Assembly (NCBI GenBank): GCA_026645935.1
Contig: JAPKMP010000010.1
Coordinates: 1-64,000 of the forward strand
Direction: 5' to 3'
Source of the DNA: Candidatus Villigracilaceae bacterium
Lineage (GTDB): Bacteria; Chloroflexota; Anaerolineae; Anaerolineales; Villigracilaceae
DNA length: 64,000 nt
The stretch's first letter is position 1; each line of letters begins with the position of its first letter. Positions 8,373-16,569 of the stretch are shown here, piece by piece. The position numbers and the translations under genes were made by a program. Under the pieces are notes generated by a model. The model was not told the origin of the DNA, searched no databases, and saw only the letters and a list, made by a program, of their open reading frames with translations.

Positions 8373-9284
8373 TCACAGAAAATATGGGGGACTGGTCAAC
8401 AGATAATTTTCGAACTTCCCGAACGGCGTATCAGACATGATCGAGCCCATGAATCCTTCGAGGCGATAGCCGCGTTTCAATAGATGATCGATGGCGACAA
8501 TGTTTATGGTTGGAACTTCGAACCCGACCGCGGATGCGCCCATCTCCCAGGATTCATTCTCTGCATGGGCAAGCACGGCGGGAAAATCATTCTTGTCCAG
8601 CAGCGCGAACGGACCGTACAAATCCTTGTGGATATATCCGTACCCGACGATCTTCCCGGCACGTTTGTAGATATGAAGTTTGCGGTCACTCATCAAATAT
8701 CGATGATCCACATCGCGGCGGTGACCGATGATCTGCAAGTCAATATCGCTGATTGCTTCGACGGGGGCGGTTGACATGGATGGCGTTTCGATGACGAGGT
8801 CAGTTTCAACCATCACAGGTTCAGGCTTGCGTTCGAGGTAGAACTCGGTCAGGAAGGGATAAACTCCCGCCTTGAGATACCGCGCCTGGGCGCGCAGGTC
8901 CGGCGTTGCGATGATGGAGCGATGAGGCGCATCGTTCGGGAAGGCGCGCTGGAGCAGTTCCCTGCCCACACCCGCGGACTGATTTCCCGGCAGGACGAAA
9001 AACTCGGTCAACTCGCGGTGATCTCCGCGCAAAATGCTGCGTGCATAGCCGATGGCTTCCCCGTCCATATCAGCGATCCAGTAATTGTCGCTGGTTCGCG
9101 AGAGATGTTCCCAGAACGGTCGGCGGCTTTCCCAAAGTTCCTGCATTTTTTGCGGGTCGTTCCCGCCCGTGATGGCTTGAACTCCCATCCGCTCGCTGAA
9201 ATCCATCAGTGATCTTCGGAAAATGGTGAAAGTGACGGGATTATCTTCAGGCCTGGCGCGGCGGTATTCGACGGTCATGGTCAC
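8373..9284 (-). CDS. GNAT family N-acetyltransferase
   Basis: A 303-residue protein with an N-terminal GNAT domain (YWIADMDGEAIGYARSIL, then ELTEFFVLPGNQSAGVGREL, the acetyl-CoA pyrophosphate loop Q-x-x-G-x-G/A being QSAGVG) and a second, weaker GNAT-like half (about 170-300). It would acetylate an unknown amine. It starts with GTG at 9284, directly after the TAG of panC (TAG-GTG), so translation is probably coupled; ATG 9278 is the alternative. Two-domain GNAT proteins of this size are common in Chloroflexota. Confidence 0.75.
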   Translation of the reverse strand: MTMTVEYRRARPEDNPVTFTIFRRSLMDFSERMGVQAITGGNDPQKMQELWESRRPFWEHLSRTSDNYWIADMDGEAIGYARSILRGDHRELTEFFVLPGNQSAGVGRELLQRAFPNDAPHRSIIATPDLRAQARYLKAGVYPFLTEFYLERKPEPVMVETDLVIETPSMSTAPVEAISDIDLQIIGHRRDVDHRYLMSDRKLHIYKRAGKIVGYGYIHKDLYGPFALLDKNDFPAVLAHAENESWEMGASAVGFEVPTINIVAIDHLLKRGYRLEGFMGSIMSDTPFGKFENYLLTSPPYFL

Positions 9285-10118
9285 CTATCCCAACACAAAA
9301 TTATCGATCAACCTGGTCTTCCCCATGAACACCGCCATCGAAAGCAAAGTCTTGCCGGAAACTGTGTCCAATTCTTCCAACGAGTCATAATCGGCGCAGG
9401 AGACGTATTGCATCTGCGCAAGCGGTTCCGAAGCCAACACTTCCTTCATTGTTTCTCTGAGAGATTCCGCGTTCCGTTCACCGCTTTCGTACAGTTTCTT
9501 TGCCGCGCTAAGCGACCGAAATAGAATTGTCGCCGCCTTGCGTTCGAATTCATTCAAATACTTGTTGCGGCTGGACATTGCCAGCCCGTCCGCTTCGCGC
9601 ACCGTCGGGCAGACGATCACTTCCAGCGGGAAGCTCAAGTCGACCGCCATGCGCCGGATGACCGCCGCCTGCTGGGCATCCTTTTGACCGAAGTAGGCTT
9701 TATCGGGCTGCGTTGCGTTGAACAATTTCGCCACGACGGTTGCCACTCCCCGGAAGTGACCAGTCCTCATCGCGCCTTCCAAGCCTTTCGTCAACGCCTC
9801 GACCTCCACCCAGGTTTGGTAGCCGGGCGGATACATCACCTCCGCTGTTGGCATCCAGACCAAATCCACGCCAAGGGGCTCAAGCAGTTTCAGGTCGCGG
9901 TCAAGGTCGCGCGGATACTTGGAGAGGTCTTCGCTTGGACCGAACTGGGTCGGGTTGACGAAGATGGTGACGACAACATGGTTGCATTCCGCCTTCGCCT
10001 GGCGGACAAGCGATAAATGCCCCTCGTGCAGGTAACCCATCGTGGGAACAAGACCAACCGTCCCGTCGAAAGAGAGGCGGACCTCCCTCATGGAAGCAAG
10101 CGTCTCGGCAATCTTCAT
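9285..10118 (-). CDS. panC: Pantoate--beta-alanine ligase
   Basis: Makes pantothenate from pantoate, beta-alanine and ATP on the route to coenzyme A. The length (277) is standard. Nucleotidyl-transferase motifs are clear: VPTMGYLHEGHLSLV (HIGH-type, about 24-38), FVNPTQFGPSEDLSKYPR (about 53-70), YFGQKDAQQ (about 150-158) and the KMSKS-like MSSRNKYL (about 186-193). It has a GAGGATGGT ribosome site. It is first in an operon with the GNAT gene. No panB or panD neighbours are visible. Confidence 0.97.
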   Translation of the reverse strand: MKIAETLASMREVRLSFDGTVGLVPTMGYLHEGHLSLVRQAKAECNHVVVTIFVNPTQFGPSEDLSKYPRDLDRDLKLLEPLGVDLVWMPTAEVMYPPGYQTWVEVEALTKGLEGAMRTGHFRGVATVVAKLFNATQPDKAYFGQKDAQQAAVIRRMAVDLSFPLEVIVCPTVREADGLAMSSRNKYLNEFERKAATILFRSLSAAKKLYESGERNAESLRETMKEVLASEPLAQMQYVSCADYDSLEELDTVSGKTLLSMAVFMGKTRLIDNFVLG

Positions 10119-10159
10119 ACCATCCTCGAAATTTGTATATACAACAACTGTTTTCCTAC

Positions 10160-10188
10160 TTGACAGGCTAGAAACTTTGTTCTACACT
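10160..10188 (+). promoter_or_regulatory. Sigma-70 promoter of the 72-aa gene
   Basis: TTGACA (10160-10165), a 17-base spacer, TACACT (10183-10188), then AAAAGGAG (10205-10212) ahead of ATG 10220. This is one of the best consensus promoters in the window, so the small gene is probably well expressed. Confidence 0.8.
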
Positions 10189-10219
10189 TTTATTACAATT
10201 CAGGAAAAGGAGCAATTGA

Positions 10220-10438
10220 ATGGCTTACGGATACACCAACTCAAAAGGCACGACCTATTACCTGCACGCGAAGGGCAAGATGTTCTTCTTCGCGAAAGAG
10301 GTCAAGGAAGGCGCCCTCGACGCCGTCCCCGCCGGATACAACGTGGTTGAAATGAAGACCGGCATGCCCGTCCTCAAGAAGGCTGAAAGCGCGGCAACCA
10401 CGTCCACCTCATCCAATACGGAAAGCGCAGGGTCGTAA
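10220..10438 (+). CDS. Small conserved-looking soluble protein, unknown function
   Basis: 72 residues with no membrane segment or signal. The first 52 residues (starting AYGYTNSKGTTYYLHAKG) are a compact basic-aromatic domain with FFFAKEV and GYNVVEMKTGMPVLKK; the last 18 are Ser/Thr-rich and probably disordered. The strong promoter and ribosome site argue that it is real and abundant. It sits just upstream of ssb on the same strand. I do not recognise the family; the pattern resembles short domains used for beta-sheet binding, but this is only an impression. Confidence 0.75.
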   Translation: MAYGYTNSKGTTYYLHAKGKMFFFAKEVKEGALDAVPAGYNVVEMKTGMPVLKKAESAATTSTSSNTESAGS

Positions 10439-10528
10439 CCAAGTATAACCCTGTTAATTCTCGCCCATGCGCGGCTTGGGCGATCTACAACTTAATAGCC
10501 TGTTCTTTTAGAGAAAAAGGAGACCAAA

Positions 10529-10591
10529 ATGACACGTAAACAGCATCTAAAAGTAATCGAAACGAAAGGGGAGCCGGCATGCCAACACTAA
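10529..10591 (+). CDS. 20-codon leader ORF overlapping ssb
   Basis: A short frame (MTRKQHLKVIETKGEPACQH) with an AAAAAGGAG site ends 13 bases inside ssb, in a different frame. Its translation could open or couple the ssb start. It may be a chance ORF; the good ribosome site and the overlap are the only support. Confidence 0.35.
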   Translation: MTRKQHLKVIETKGEPACQH

Positions 10592-10971
10592 ACCGCGTTC
10601 AACTGATCGGGCGGCTCGGCCGCGACCCCGAAACCAAGTTCACCCCCACCGGCAAGAAAGTCTGCCATTTCAGTCTCGCCGTCACCAATCGCTGGAAGGA
10701 TAAGAACGGCGAGACGCGGGACTCCACCGAGTGGATGAATATCGAAGCGTGGGGGCGGCTCGGCGAAGTCTGCCAGGAATACCTGAAGAAAGGCAGCCTG
10801 GTCTTCGTGGAGGGCCGGTTGAAGACCGACAAATACGAGGCCAACGGTGAAACGAAATATTTCACCAAAATCGTCGTCCAAAGCCTGCAATTCCTCGACC
10901 GCAAGGAGAAGGAAGAGCCGGTAATGGCGGTGGACGAAGATCCCGGCGAGTACGAGTTGGCCGGCGAGTAA
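10579..10971 (+). CDS. ssb: Single-stranded DNA-binding protein
   Basis: An OB-fold protein of 130 residues: N-terminal LNRVQLIGRLGRDPETKFTP, then FSLAVTNRWKDKNGE and TEWMNIEAWGRLGEVCQEYL, all classic SSB positions. It protects and organises ssDNA as a tetramer. The tail is acidic (VDEDPGEYELAGE) but lacks the usual DDIPF end, so binding of SSB partner proteins may differ. It has an AAAGGGGAG site and an efficient terminator downstream. The usual rpsF/rpsR neighbours are missing. Confidence 0.95.
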   Translation: MPTLNRVQLIGRLGRDPETKFTPTGKKVCHFSLAVTNRWKDKNGETRDSTEWMNIEAWGRLGEVCQEYLKKGSLVFVEGRLKTDKYEANGETKYFTKIVVQSLQFLDRKEKEEPVMAVDEDPGEYELAGE

Positions 10972-10979
10972 ACAACCAG

Positions 10980-11012
10980 GTAACAGTCACCGCAGGGTGG
11001 CTGTTACTTTTT
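10980..11012 (+). terminator. Terminator after ssb
   Basis: A 12-bp stem (10980-10991 with 10996-11007, one G-T pair) with a four-base loop and a TTTTT run at 11008-11012. Confidence 0.9.
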
Positions 11013-11051
11013 AAAATCATTCCAAAACCATAATACGCCCGTTAAATCTTC

Positions 11052-11080
11052 TTGCGCCGATGTTTTGGCTGGTTTATACT
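11052..11080 (+). promoter_or_regulatory. Promoter of the Ser/Thr kinase
   Basis: TTGCGC (11052-11057), 17 bases, TATACT (11075-11080); ATG 11088 follows seven bases later with no ribosome site, suggesting a leaderless mRNA. Confidence 0.6.
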
Positions 11081-11087
11081 AGCGAGC

Positions 11088-12557
11088 ATGCCACTCCCTG
11101 AAAAGATCGGACGTTACGAAGTCAAGTCGGAATTGGGCCGCGGCGGCATGGCAACTGTTTACCGCGCATTCGACCCCAACTTCGACCGCGAAGTTGCCAT
11201 CAAGGTCCTGCCGCGCGAGATGCTGCATGACCCGCAGTTTCGTTCGCGCTTCGAGCGTGAGATCAAGATGATCGCCTCGCTCGAACATCCGTCCATCGTG
11301 CCGGTGTACGATACGGGGGAATTCAACGAACAACCCTACTTCGTCATGCGCTTTATGAACGGCGGCTCCCTTTCGGATGTGATCGAAAAAGGGGGCATCT
11401 CGATTCAGGACACTGCAAAGATCGTCGAAAAGATTGCCCAGGGACTCGCCTATGCCCATCGCAAAGGTGTGATCCACCGCGACTTGAAGCCCGATAACAT
11501 CCTGTTCGATGAGAACGGCGAACCTTTCATTTCCGATTTCGGTGTTGCCAAACTGACGGAATCCACCAGCAACCTGACCGGCTCCGGGGTGATCGGTACT
11601 CCCGCCTATATGAGTCCCGAACAGGCACAGGGAGTCGAGATCGACCAACGCAGCGATGTGTATGGATTGGGAGTCATCGTTTACCAAATGTTGAGCGGAC
11701 ACCAGCCCTACAGCGCGGATACGCCCATGGGGGTGGTGGTCAAGCATATAACCGAACCCGTGCCTGAAATCCTTAAAGTCCTGCCAGACTTGCCGCCCGA
11801 GGTGGATGCGGTCATTAAGACCGCCATGGCAAAGGATAAGAACCAACGCTACGAAAACACCATCGAGCTGGCAAAAGCCATGAACACGATCGCGTTCGGG
11901 CACTCGGGAAACCTTACCTTCAATACGAATAGCGGCATTACCTCGCGGCTGGGCGCGACAGGCAAACCGGCTTCCCGTAAATGGAATACCGGCCTGATCG
12001 TTACAGGCATTGTGGCATTGGTTGCCGTGATCGGCTTCCTCCTGCTTCGCAACCAACTCCTCGCGCCGGATGTCACATCAACAGCCCCGGCTCCCGGCGA
12101 GACACAATCGGACGAACCCCCGGCTCTTGTCACTGTGGTGGTCACAGCCACGCTCCAACCGACCGCGACCGGTCCTGCATTTGCTCCCGCGTGCTCGGCG
12201 GATATCGCCTTCCCCACACCCATTGCAAGGCTGACGGATAACTTGTGCAATCAGAAGATCCCATACGCCTATGCGATGATGGAAGAAAACGCAACATTTA
12301 CCGTATTGAACACCGATGGGAGCAAATGCCGCCAGGAGGCCGTCAAGAACGGTGAAAGGATTGTCTCCTGCACCGGGCCAAGTTTTGCCGTGGTCCAACT
12401 TCAGGTTTGCAAAGTGCCGGAGCTATCCGAACAGGAACTGGCGCAATGTTCACCGGATTCGACTTTCAATGCCGAAAACGGATGCTGTATTGCCATTCCA
12501 AAAGAAGAGGCGGGCTGCCGGGTGATCGAAATCCCGCTCAAAGGATGCGGCGGATAA
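11088..12557 (+). CDS. Membrane Ser/Thr protein kinase with Cys-rich outer domain
   Basis: A Hanks-type kinase of 489 residues. The kinase domain (about 8-270) has GRGGMATVYRA (P-loop), AIKVLPRE (Lys), HRDLKPDNILFDENGEP (catalytic loop), SDFGVAKL and GTPAYMSPEQAQ. One transmembrane helix (about 305-325, GLIVTGIVALVAVIGFLLL) leads to a Pro/Thr linker and an outer domain of about 110 residues with ten Cys, ending GCGG. There are no PASTA repeats, so the sensed signal is unlike PknB. The even Cys number suggests disulfides. It forms a single-gene unit with its own promoter and terminator. Confidence 0.9.
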   Translation: MPLPEKIGRYEVKSELGRGGMATVYRAFDPNFDREVAIKVLPREMLHDPQFRSRFEREIKMIASLEHPSIVPVYDTGEFNEQPYFVMRFMNGGSLSDVIEKGGISIQDTAKIVEKIAQGLAYAHRKGVIHRDLKPDNILFDENGEPFISDFGVAKLTESTSNLTGSGVIGTPAYMSPEQAQGVEIDQRSDVYGLGVIVYQMLSGHQPYSADTPMGVVVKHITEPVPEILKVLPDLPPEVDAVIKTAMAKDKNQRYENTIELAKAMNTIAFGHSGNLTFNTNSGITSRLGATGKPASRKWNTGLIVTGIVALVAVIGFLLLRNQLLAPDVTSTAPAPGETQSDEPPALVTVVVTATLQPTATGPAFAPACSADIAFPTPIARLTDNLCNQKIPYAYAMMEENATFTVLNTDGSKCRQEAVKNGERIVSCTGPSFAVVQLQVCKVPELSEQELAQCSPDSTFNAENGCCIAIPKEEAGCRVIEIPLKGCGG

Positions 12558-12562
12558 AAATG

Positions 12563-12595
12563 AAATCGGGCGTATTCAAACGCCCGATTTTTATT
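12563..12595 (+). terminator. Terminator after the kinase gene
   Basis: A perfect 11-bp stem AAATCGGGCGT/ACGCCCGATTT (12563-12573 with 12580-12590), a six-base loop and a following T-rich run. Confidence 0.9.
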
Positions 12596-12610
12596 TTAGA
12601 ACCGGGATGA

Positions 12611-12616
12611 TAAAAT
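12611..12616 (+). promoter_or_regulatory. -10 box of rsmI
   Basis: TAAAAT six bases before ATG 12623; no ribosome site. The -35 position falls in the T-run of the preceding terminator. Confidence 0.45.
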
Positions 12617-12622
12617 TACAAA

Positions 12623-13447
12623 ATGGGCACCCTGTTTCTCGTTGCCACGCCGATCGGCAATCTTGAAGACATCAGTCCGCGGGCTTTGAACGTCCTGCGT
12701 AATGCGGTTCTGATCGCGGCGGAGGATACGCGTCACACGGGGAAACTTCTCGAACACTTTGGCATCGATACCAGGATTACCAGTTATTGGGAACACAATA
12801 AACTGGATAAACTTGATTTCATCCTCGAACAACTTTCGAAGGGCGATGTGGCTCTGGTCTCGGATGCAGGGACTCCCGGGATAAACGACCCAGGCTACGA
12901 GTTGGTCCGAGCCGCCCTCGCCGCCTCTTTCGACGTTATCCCTGTCCCCGGACCCTCAGCCCCCATCGCCGCCTTGAGCGCATCCGGCTTGCCCACGGAT
13001 TCCTTTCTTTACCTCGGCTATCTTCCGCACAAATCCACCGAACGCCGCAAGGCTTTGACTCAGGTCTCCGACCTGACCTACACACTTGTCTTTCTCGAAA
13101 CCCCGCATCGGATCATTAACTCGCTCGAAGATATACTCTCAACATTGGGCGATCGTCGAATTTGCGTCGCGCGTGAAATGACCAAACTGCACGAGGAATA
13201 CTGGCGCGGAACGGTCACCGGTGCGGTCTCGCATTTCAGATCGAAGGAACCGCGCGGCGAGTTTACTTTGGTGATCGAAGGAAAGGGAAAAATGGAGAGT
13301 GGAAGGTGGGGGAAGGATGAATTGCTGAAAGCCATTAAAAAGGGATTGAAAACGGGTAAATCCGCCAGGGAACTATCAACTGAATTGGCAGAGCAAAGCG
13401 GCTGGAATAAAAAAGAAGTCTACGCTCTTATCAATTCAATAAAATAG
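12623..13447 (+). CDS. rsmI: 16S rRNA (cytidine-1402-2'-O)-methyltransferase
   Basis: A SAM-dependent tetrapyrrole-methylase-fold enzyme of 274 residues that 2'-O-methylates C1402 in the ribosomal decoding centre. Family motifs: LFLVATPIGNLEDISPRAL (N-terminus), AEDTRHTGKLL, LVSDAGTPGINDPGYELV, PVPGPSAPIAALSASGLPT and YLGYLPHKSTERR. About residues 225-235 (GKMESGRWG) look like another in-frame GGAAAGTGG-type microrepeat. It has the normal length for the family. Confidence 0.96.
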   Translation: MGTLFLVATPIGNLEDISPRALNVLRNAVLIAAEDTRHTGKLLEHFGIDTRITSYWEHNKLDKLDFILEQLSKGDVALVSDAGTPGINDPGYELVRAALAASFDVIPVPGPSAPIAALSASGLPTDSFLYLGYLPHKSTERRKALTQVSDLTYTLVFLETPHRIINSLEDILSTLGDRRICVAREMTKLHEEYWRGTVTGAVSHFRSKEPRGEFTLVIEGKGKMESGRWGKDELLKAIKKGLKTGKSARELSTELAEQSGWNKKEVYALINSIK

Positions 13448-13516
13448 CGGGTGGTATATGTCATGAAAAAGCTTCGCGTGCTTACGCCTTTGCGTTAAGA
13501 ATCTCGATTGTCAGTT

Positions 13517-13841
13517 GCGCGCGACCGGACAAAACAAAAACGCACCCAAAACAGTGTGTGTTTTTTGCGGAGAGGGCGGGATTCGAATATCATCCCCTCA
13601 ATGGGGGCGCGCGACCGGATAAAACAAAAACGCACTCTTGCGAATGCGTTTTCAGTGGAGAGGGCGGGATTCGAATATCATCCCCTCAATGGGGACGCGC
13701 GACCGGGCTTAAAACAAAAACACACCCAAAACTGAGTGTGTTTTTTAGCGGAGAGGGCGGGATTCGAATATCATCCCCTCAATGGGGGCGCGCGACCGGG
13801 CTTAAAACAAAAACACACCCAAAACTGAGTGTGTTTTTTAG
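13517..13841 (-). repeat. Tandem copies of the tRNA-Ser(GCU) 3' end plus terminator
   Basis: Three and a half units of 88-93 bases directly follow the tRNA-Ser(GCU) gene in its direction of transcription. Each contains a 19-base exact copy of the tRNA 3' end (13569-13587, 13657-13675, 13750-13768; the genuine one is 13843-13861), a degenerate T-arm/variable-arm remnant, a short CCCC/GGGG hairpin, and an AAACACAC/GTGTGTTT terminator hairpin with T-run. Copies 13690-13841 are nearly identical; the most distal are more diverged. Nothing protein-coding is supported in 13448-13841. Confidence 0.9.
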
Positions 13842-13928
13842 CGGAGAGGGCGGGATTCGAACCCGCGACCGGTTTTACCCGGCACTCACTTAGCAGGCGA
13901 GCCCATTCAGCCACTCTGGCACCTCCCC
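13842..13928 (-). tRNA. tRNA-Ser (anticodon GCU)
   Basis: An 87-base class II tRNA. The acceptor GGGGAGG pairs with CCTCTCC (one G-U), the anticodon loop CTGCTAA gives GCU for AGC/AGU codons, there is a long variable arm, and the T-arm is GCGGG-TTCGAAT-CCCGC. CCA is not encoded. A terminator hairpin follows immediately and is amplified downstream. Confidence 0.95.
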
Positions 13929-13985
13929 GATTTGATTTACGAATTTATTTTAATCGCAAATCGTCAACCGTCAATCGAAATCGGC

Positions 13986-14073
13986 TGGCGGAGGGAGTGG
14001 GATTCGAACCCACGTTGGTGTGACCCAAACATGTTTTCAAGACATGCGCCTTCAGCCGCTCGGCCATCCCTCC
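13986..14073 (-). tRNA. tRNA-Ser (anticodon UGA)
   Basis: Class II tRNA with acceptor GGAGGGA/TCCCTCC, anticodon loop CTTGAAA (UGA, for UCA-type codons), long variable arm and T-loop TTCGAAT. Unlike its neighbour, it has CCA encoded right after the discriminator base (13986-13988). It lies 57 bases upstream of tRNA-Ser(GCU), so both may come from one transcript. Confidence 0.95.
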
Positions 14074-14144
14074 AAATTCCATTTTTTCGGAAGCGGATGC
14101 GATTTTACCATACCCATCCTGTCCCGATCCGCTTGGGGCGCTCC

Positions 14145-14219
14145 TCAGCGGAAATGGTCGTAGATGGCGATCGCAATGACGATGCCGATCACCGCCAGGA
14201 CGATCCAGATAAGAATCAT
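14145..14219 (-). CDS. Possible 24-aa single-helix membrane peptide
   Basis: A short frame just upstream of the tRNA-Ser genes encodes MILIWIVLAVIGIVIAIAIY followed by DHFR. Almost the entire peptide is one strong hydrophobic helix with a charged end, as in known small membrane proteins. The ribosome site is weak (AAAGAAAA), so it is only a candidate. The rest of 14074-14295 shows nothing else. Confidence 0.3.
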   Translation of the reverse strand: MILIWIVLAVIGIVIAIAIYDHFR

Positions 14220-14295
14220 GCAGTATTTTCTTTGACGAGCCTAGCTTCCGGTTCAACGAGAAAATTGAAAAGTTGCTAAATCAAATCTGGGTTTA

Positions 14296-15174
14296 TCACT
14301 TTGTTGATGGTCGTAAGTGTTTCTGATACCAAATTTTAATTTTAGAATCATAATCCATAAAATCCTGATCGGGTAAATCTCGCTGTTTCCTCATCTTATC
14401 GAGATAACCAGCCTTGTAATCTAATTCATACATATAATTTAGGAGATCTTCACAAATCTCAATAGCTAATTGAATCTCGTCTTGAGGCGGCGAGCTTAAT
14501 TCGTGCGCAGCTTCATTTCCCATAAACCGAAGATTGTGTAAATTTGAGACGATGTTTTTGGGAAGGACACTTGCCAATCCTTCAATCTTTTTTTCTAAAG
14601 TCCTTCCTGTTATTTCTTGGTCAAAACATATGCCTTCAATAAGCGCTCGTATTCCAACCGCACATAGCAGAGGCGTTTCATTATTATGCGCCATAATGAC
14701 TTCTTTATAAATATTAATTAATCTCTCTGGTAATTGAGTATATTTTTTAGGGGAGAGAATATTCTTGGCGCGTTTTGGAAAAAAATTTCTAATCATATCA
14801 TCTGTATCTAATGGATATGATATTCCATATTCTTCCATTTCTTTTATGTCTTCGGGTTCGTATTCATTAAAATCAAAATCTTCCCCACTACTATAGTTTT
14901 CCAAAACAACAGTTTCACACCCTGCACACATCCATAGGCAACAACCATCAGTGAGCAAGCCTACTTTCTTTCCGTGTGAATACAAAACATTATGGCAAGA
15001 ATGGAACTTGCATACATGGTTTGTTTCACGCTTGCAAGAGTTGCAAAAAATGAGATCATTGGGAAGTAATGGCGGTGCTTTTTCAGTCTCTTCAATCCAT
15101 TTGAGCTTTGCCTCTATATATTCCATCATGTCTTTTGGGAGAGAATTTAGCAATTTATCTTCTGAGTTCATCAC
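14296..15174 (-). CDS. DUF4145 domain protein, AT-rich, likely acquired
   Basis: 292 residues. The N-terminal third has three CxxC-like pairs (FCNSC, FHSCH, CAGC; about 44-103) that could bind zinc. The C-terminal half (about 165-260) has the DUF4145 pattern: PLLCAVGIRALIEGICFDQ, KIEGLASVLP and LRFMGNEAAHE. DUF4145 is often seen in restriction and phage-defence enzymes or alone. Base composition and codon use are much more AT-rich than in the flanking genes, pointing to horizontal acquisition next to a tRNA cluster. A stand-alone defence role is possible but unproven. Confidence 0.8.
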   Translation of the reverse strand: MMNSEDKLLNSLPKDMMEYIEAKLKWIEETEKAPPLLPNDLIFCNSCKRETNHVCKFHSCHNVLYSHGKKVGLLTDGCCLWMCAGCETVVLENYSSGEDFDFNEYEPEDIKEMEEYGISYPLDTDDMIRNFFPKRAKNILSPKKYTQLPERLINIYKEVIMAHNNETPLLCAVGIRALIEGICFDQEITGRTLEKKIEGLASVLPKNIVSNLHNLRFMGNEAAHELSSPPQDEIQLAIEICEDLLNYMYELDYKAGYLDKMRKQRDLPDQDFMDYDSKIKIWYQKHLRPSTK

Positions 15175-15260
15175 CTACCTCCATTCTGAAATACTCAACT
15201 GCAACCGCTATCCTTTGTAGGATGTTCAGGGATTAGAGTCACTTGTAAATTATAATATCC

Positions 15261-15294
15261 AAAACAAAAGAAACCGCAATTTAATTTGCGGTTT
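15261..15294 (-). terminator. Terminator of kbl
   Basis: A 9-bp stem AAACCGCAA/TTGCGGTTT (15271-15279 with 15286-15294) followed on the minus strand by CTTTTGTTTTGG. It separates kbl from the DUF4145 gene. Confidence 0.8.
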
Positions 15295-15325
15295 CCACTT
15301 TCCACATCGAACTAACCATTTCAAA

Positions 15326-16504
15326 CTAAATCACACCCAACTTCTTACCCACGCTCTTGAACGCCTCCAAGCCTTTATCAAGATCATCCTTCGAGTGCGC
15401 GGCAGAGATCATCATGCGGATGCGCGCCTTGCCCTGCGGCACGGTTGGAAAGCCGATTGCCATTGCAAAAACGCCTGCTTCGAACAATTCGCGGCTGAAC
15501 TGTTGTGCGAGCGGCGCTTCTCCAAGCATGACCGGTGTGATGGGTGTTTCGCTCATGCCTGTATTGAAACCGAGGTTCTTCATTTCGGCTTTGAAGTATT
15601 TGGCGTTCTCCCAAAGTTTATCCACCAGTTGAGTCGAATCTTCGAGCAAGTCAACAGCTGCCAGACAAGCCGCCGCATCCGGGACGGTCACTGCCGAAGA
15701 GAAAAGGAAGGGGCGTCCACGCTGGCGCAGCCATTCGATGATAACCGCTTTGCCCGCCACGATCCCGCCCACCACGCCGAAGGCTTTGGACATCGTGCCG
15801 ACTTCCACGTCCACTTTGCCATGCAAGCCGAAGTGATCGACGATGCCGCGTCCGCCTTTCCCGAGCACGCCTTCGCCGTGCGCGTCGTCCACCATCAAAA
15901 GAATGTCGTACTTCTTCGCCACTTCGTAAATATCGGGCAGGGGCGCAATGTCGCCGTCCATGCTGAAGACGCCGTCTGTGATAATGAGCGCGCGGCGATA
16001 ATCTTTCAGATTCGCTTTGATTTGCTCCTCAAGCGATTTCATGTCGTTGTGTTCATACGCAATGATCTTCGCGCCTGAGAGGCGGCAGCCGTCAATGATG
16101 GATGCGTGGTTCAACCTGTCCGAAAAGATCACATCTTCCTTCCCAACCAACGCGGGGATGGTGGCTAAATTGGCGGTAAACCCGCTTTGGAATGTGATCG
16201 CCGCTTCCACCCCTTTGAACTGTGCCAATCGTTTTTCGAGTTCCACATGCAGGGTCATCGTCCCCGCAATGGAACGCACGGCGGCAGGACCCACGCCCAT
16301 CTCATCCGTTGCCTTTTTTGAAGCCGCAACCAGGGCAGGATGATTGGCAAGCCCGAGATAATTGTTCGAACAAAAATTCAAAACTTTTTTGCCATCCACC
16401 TGGAGCCATGCGCCCTGAGGCGAGCCGATGGTGCGGATGTTGTTATACAACCCTTGCGATTTCAAACCATCGATCTCCTTCTGGATCCAATCGATTTTCG
16501 ACAT
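15326..16504 (-). CDS. kbl: Glycine C-acetyltransferase (2-amino-3-ketobutyrate CoA ligase)
   Basis: A PLP enzyme of the alpha-oxoamine synthase family, 392 residues: 2-amino-3-ketobutyrate + CoA to glycine + acetyl-CoA, in threonine breakdown. It has [17 protein letters not shown] (about 38-54), the PLP site [17 protein letters not shown] and the Lys region [16 protein letters not shown] 16504 follows AAGGAGATAAC. No threonine dehydrogenase is adjacent; a BioF-like role is less likely because the N-terminal [18 protein letters not shown] matches Kbl best. A TATAAT lies about 30 bases upstream. Confidence 0.9.
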   Translation of the reverse strand: MSKIDWIQKEIDGLKSQGLYNNIRTIGSPQGAWLQVDGKKVLNFCSNNYLGLANHPALVAASKKATDEMGVGPAAVRSIAGTMTLHVELEKRLAQFKGVEAAITFQSGFTANLATIPALVGKEDVIFSDRLNHASIIDGCRLSGAKIIAYEHNDMKSLEEQIKANLKDYRRALIITDGVFSMDGDIAPLPDIYEVAKKYDILLMVDDAHGEGVLGKGGRGIVDHFGLHGKVDVEVGTMSKAFGVVGGIVAGKAVIIEWLRQRGRPFLFSSAVTVPDAAACLAAVDLLEDSTQLVDKLWENAKYFKAEMKNLGFNTGMSETPITPVMLGEAPLAQQFSRELFEAGVFAMAIGFPTVPQGKARIRMMISAAHSKDDLDKGLEAFKSVGKKLGVI

Positions 16505-16569
16505 GTTATCTCCTTGTTGAATGTTCGGTTTCATTATAGCGACTTCAAATGACGCAATGTGTCACGAAT

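Noticed and set aside
11079-12056. 325-residue ORF antisense to the kinase
   Set aside because: Codon-shadow of a GC-rich gene; no ribosome site or recognisable domain.
13517-13841. CRISPR-like array
   Set aside because: Only four units, no unique spacers of constant size, and the repeat is a tRNA 3' end plus terminator; no cas operon apart from the unrelated split Cas4-like genes.
13508-14023. Plus-strand ORFs of 64-111 residues across the tRNA-Ser region
   Set aside because: They are translations of the tRNA genes and their repeated 3' ends (AGFEPATGF-type peptides), a well-known artefact.
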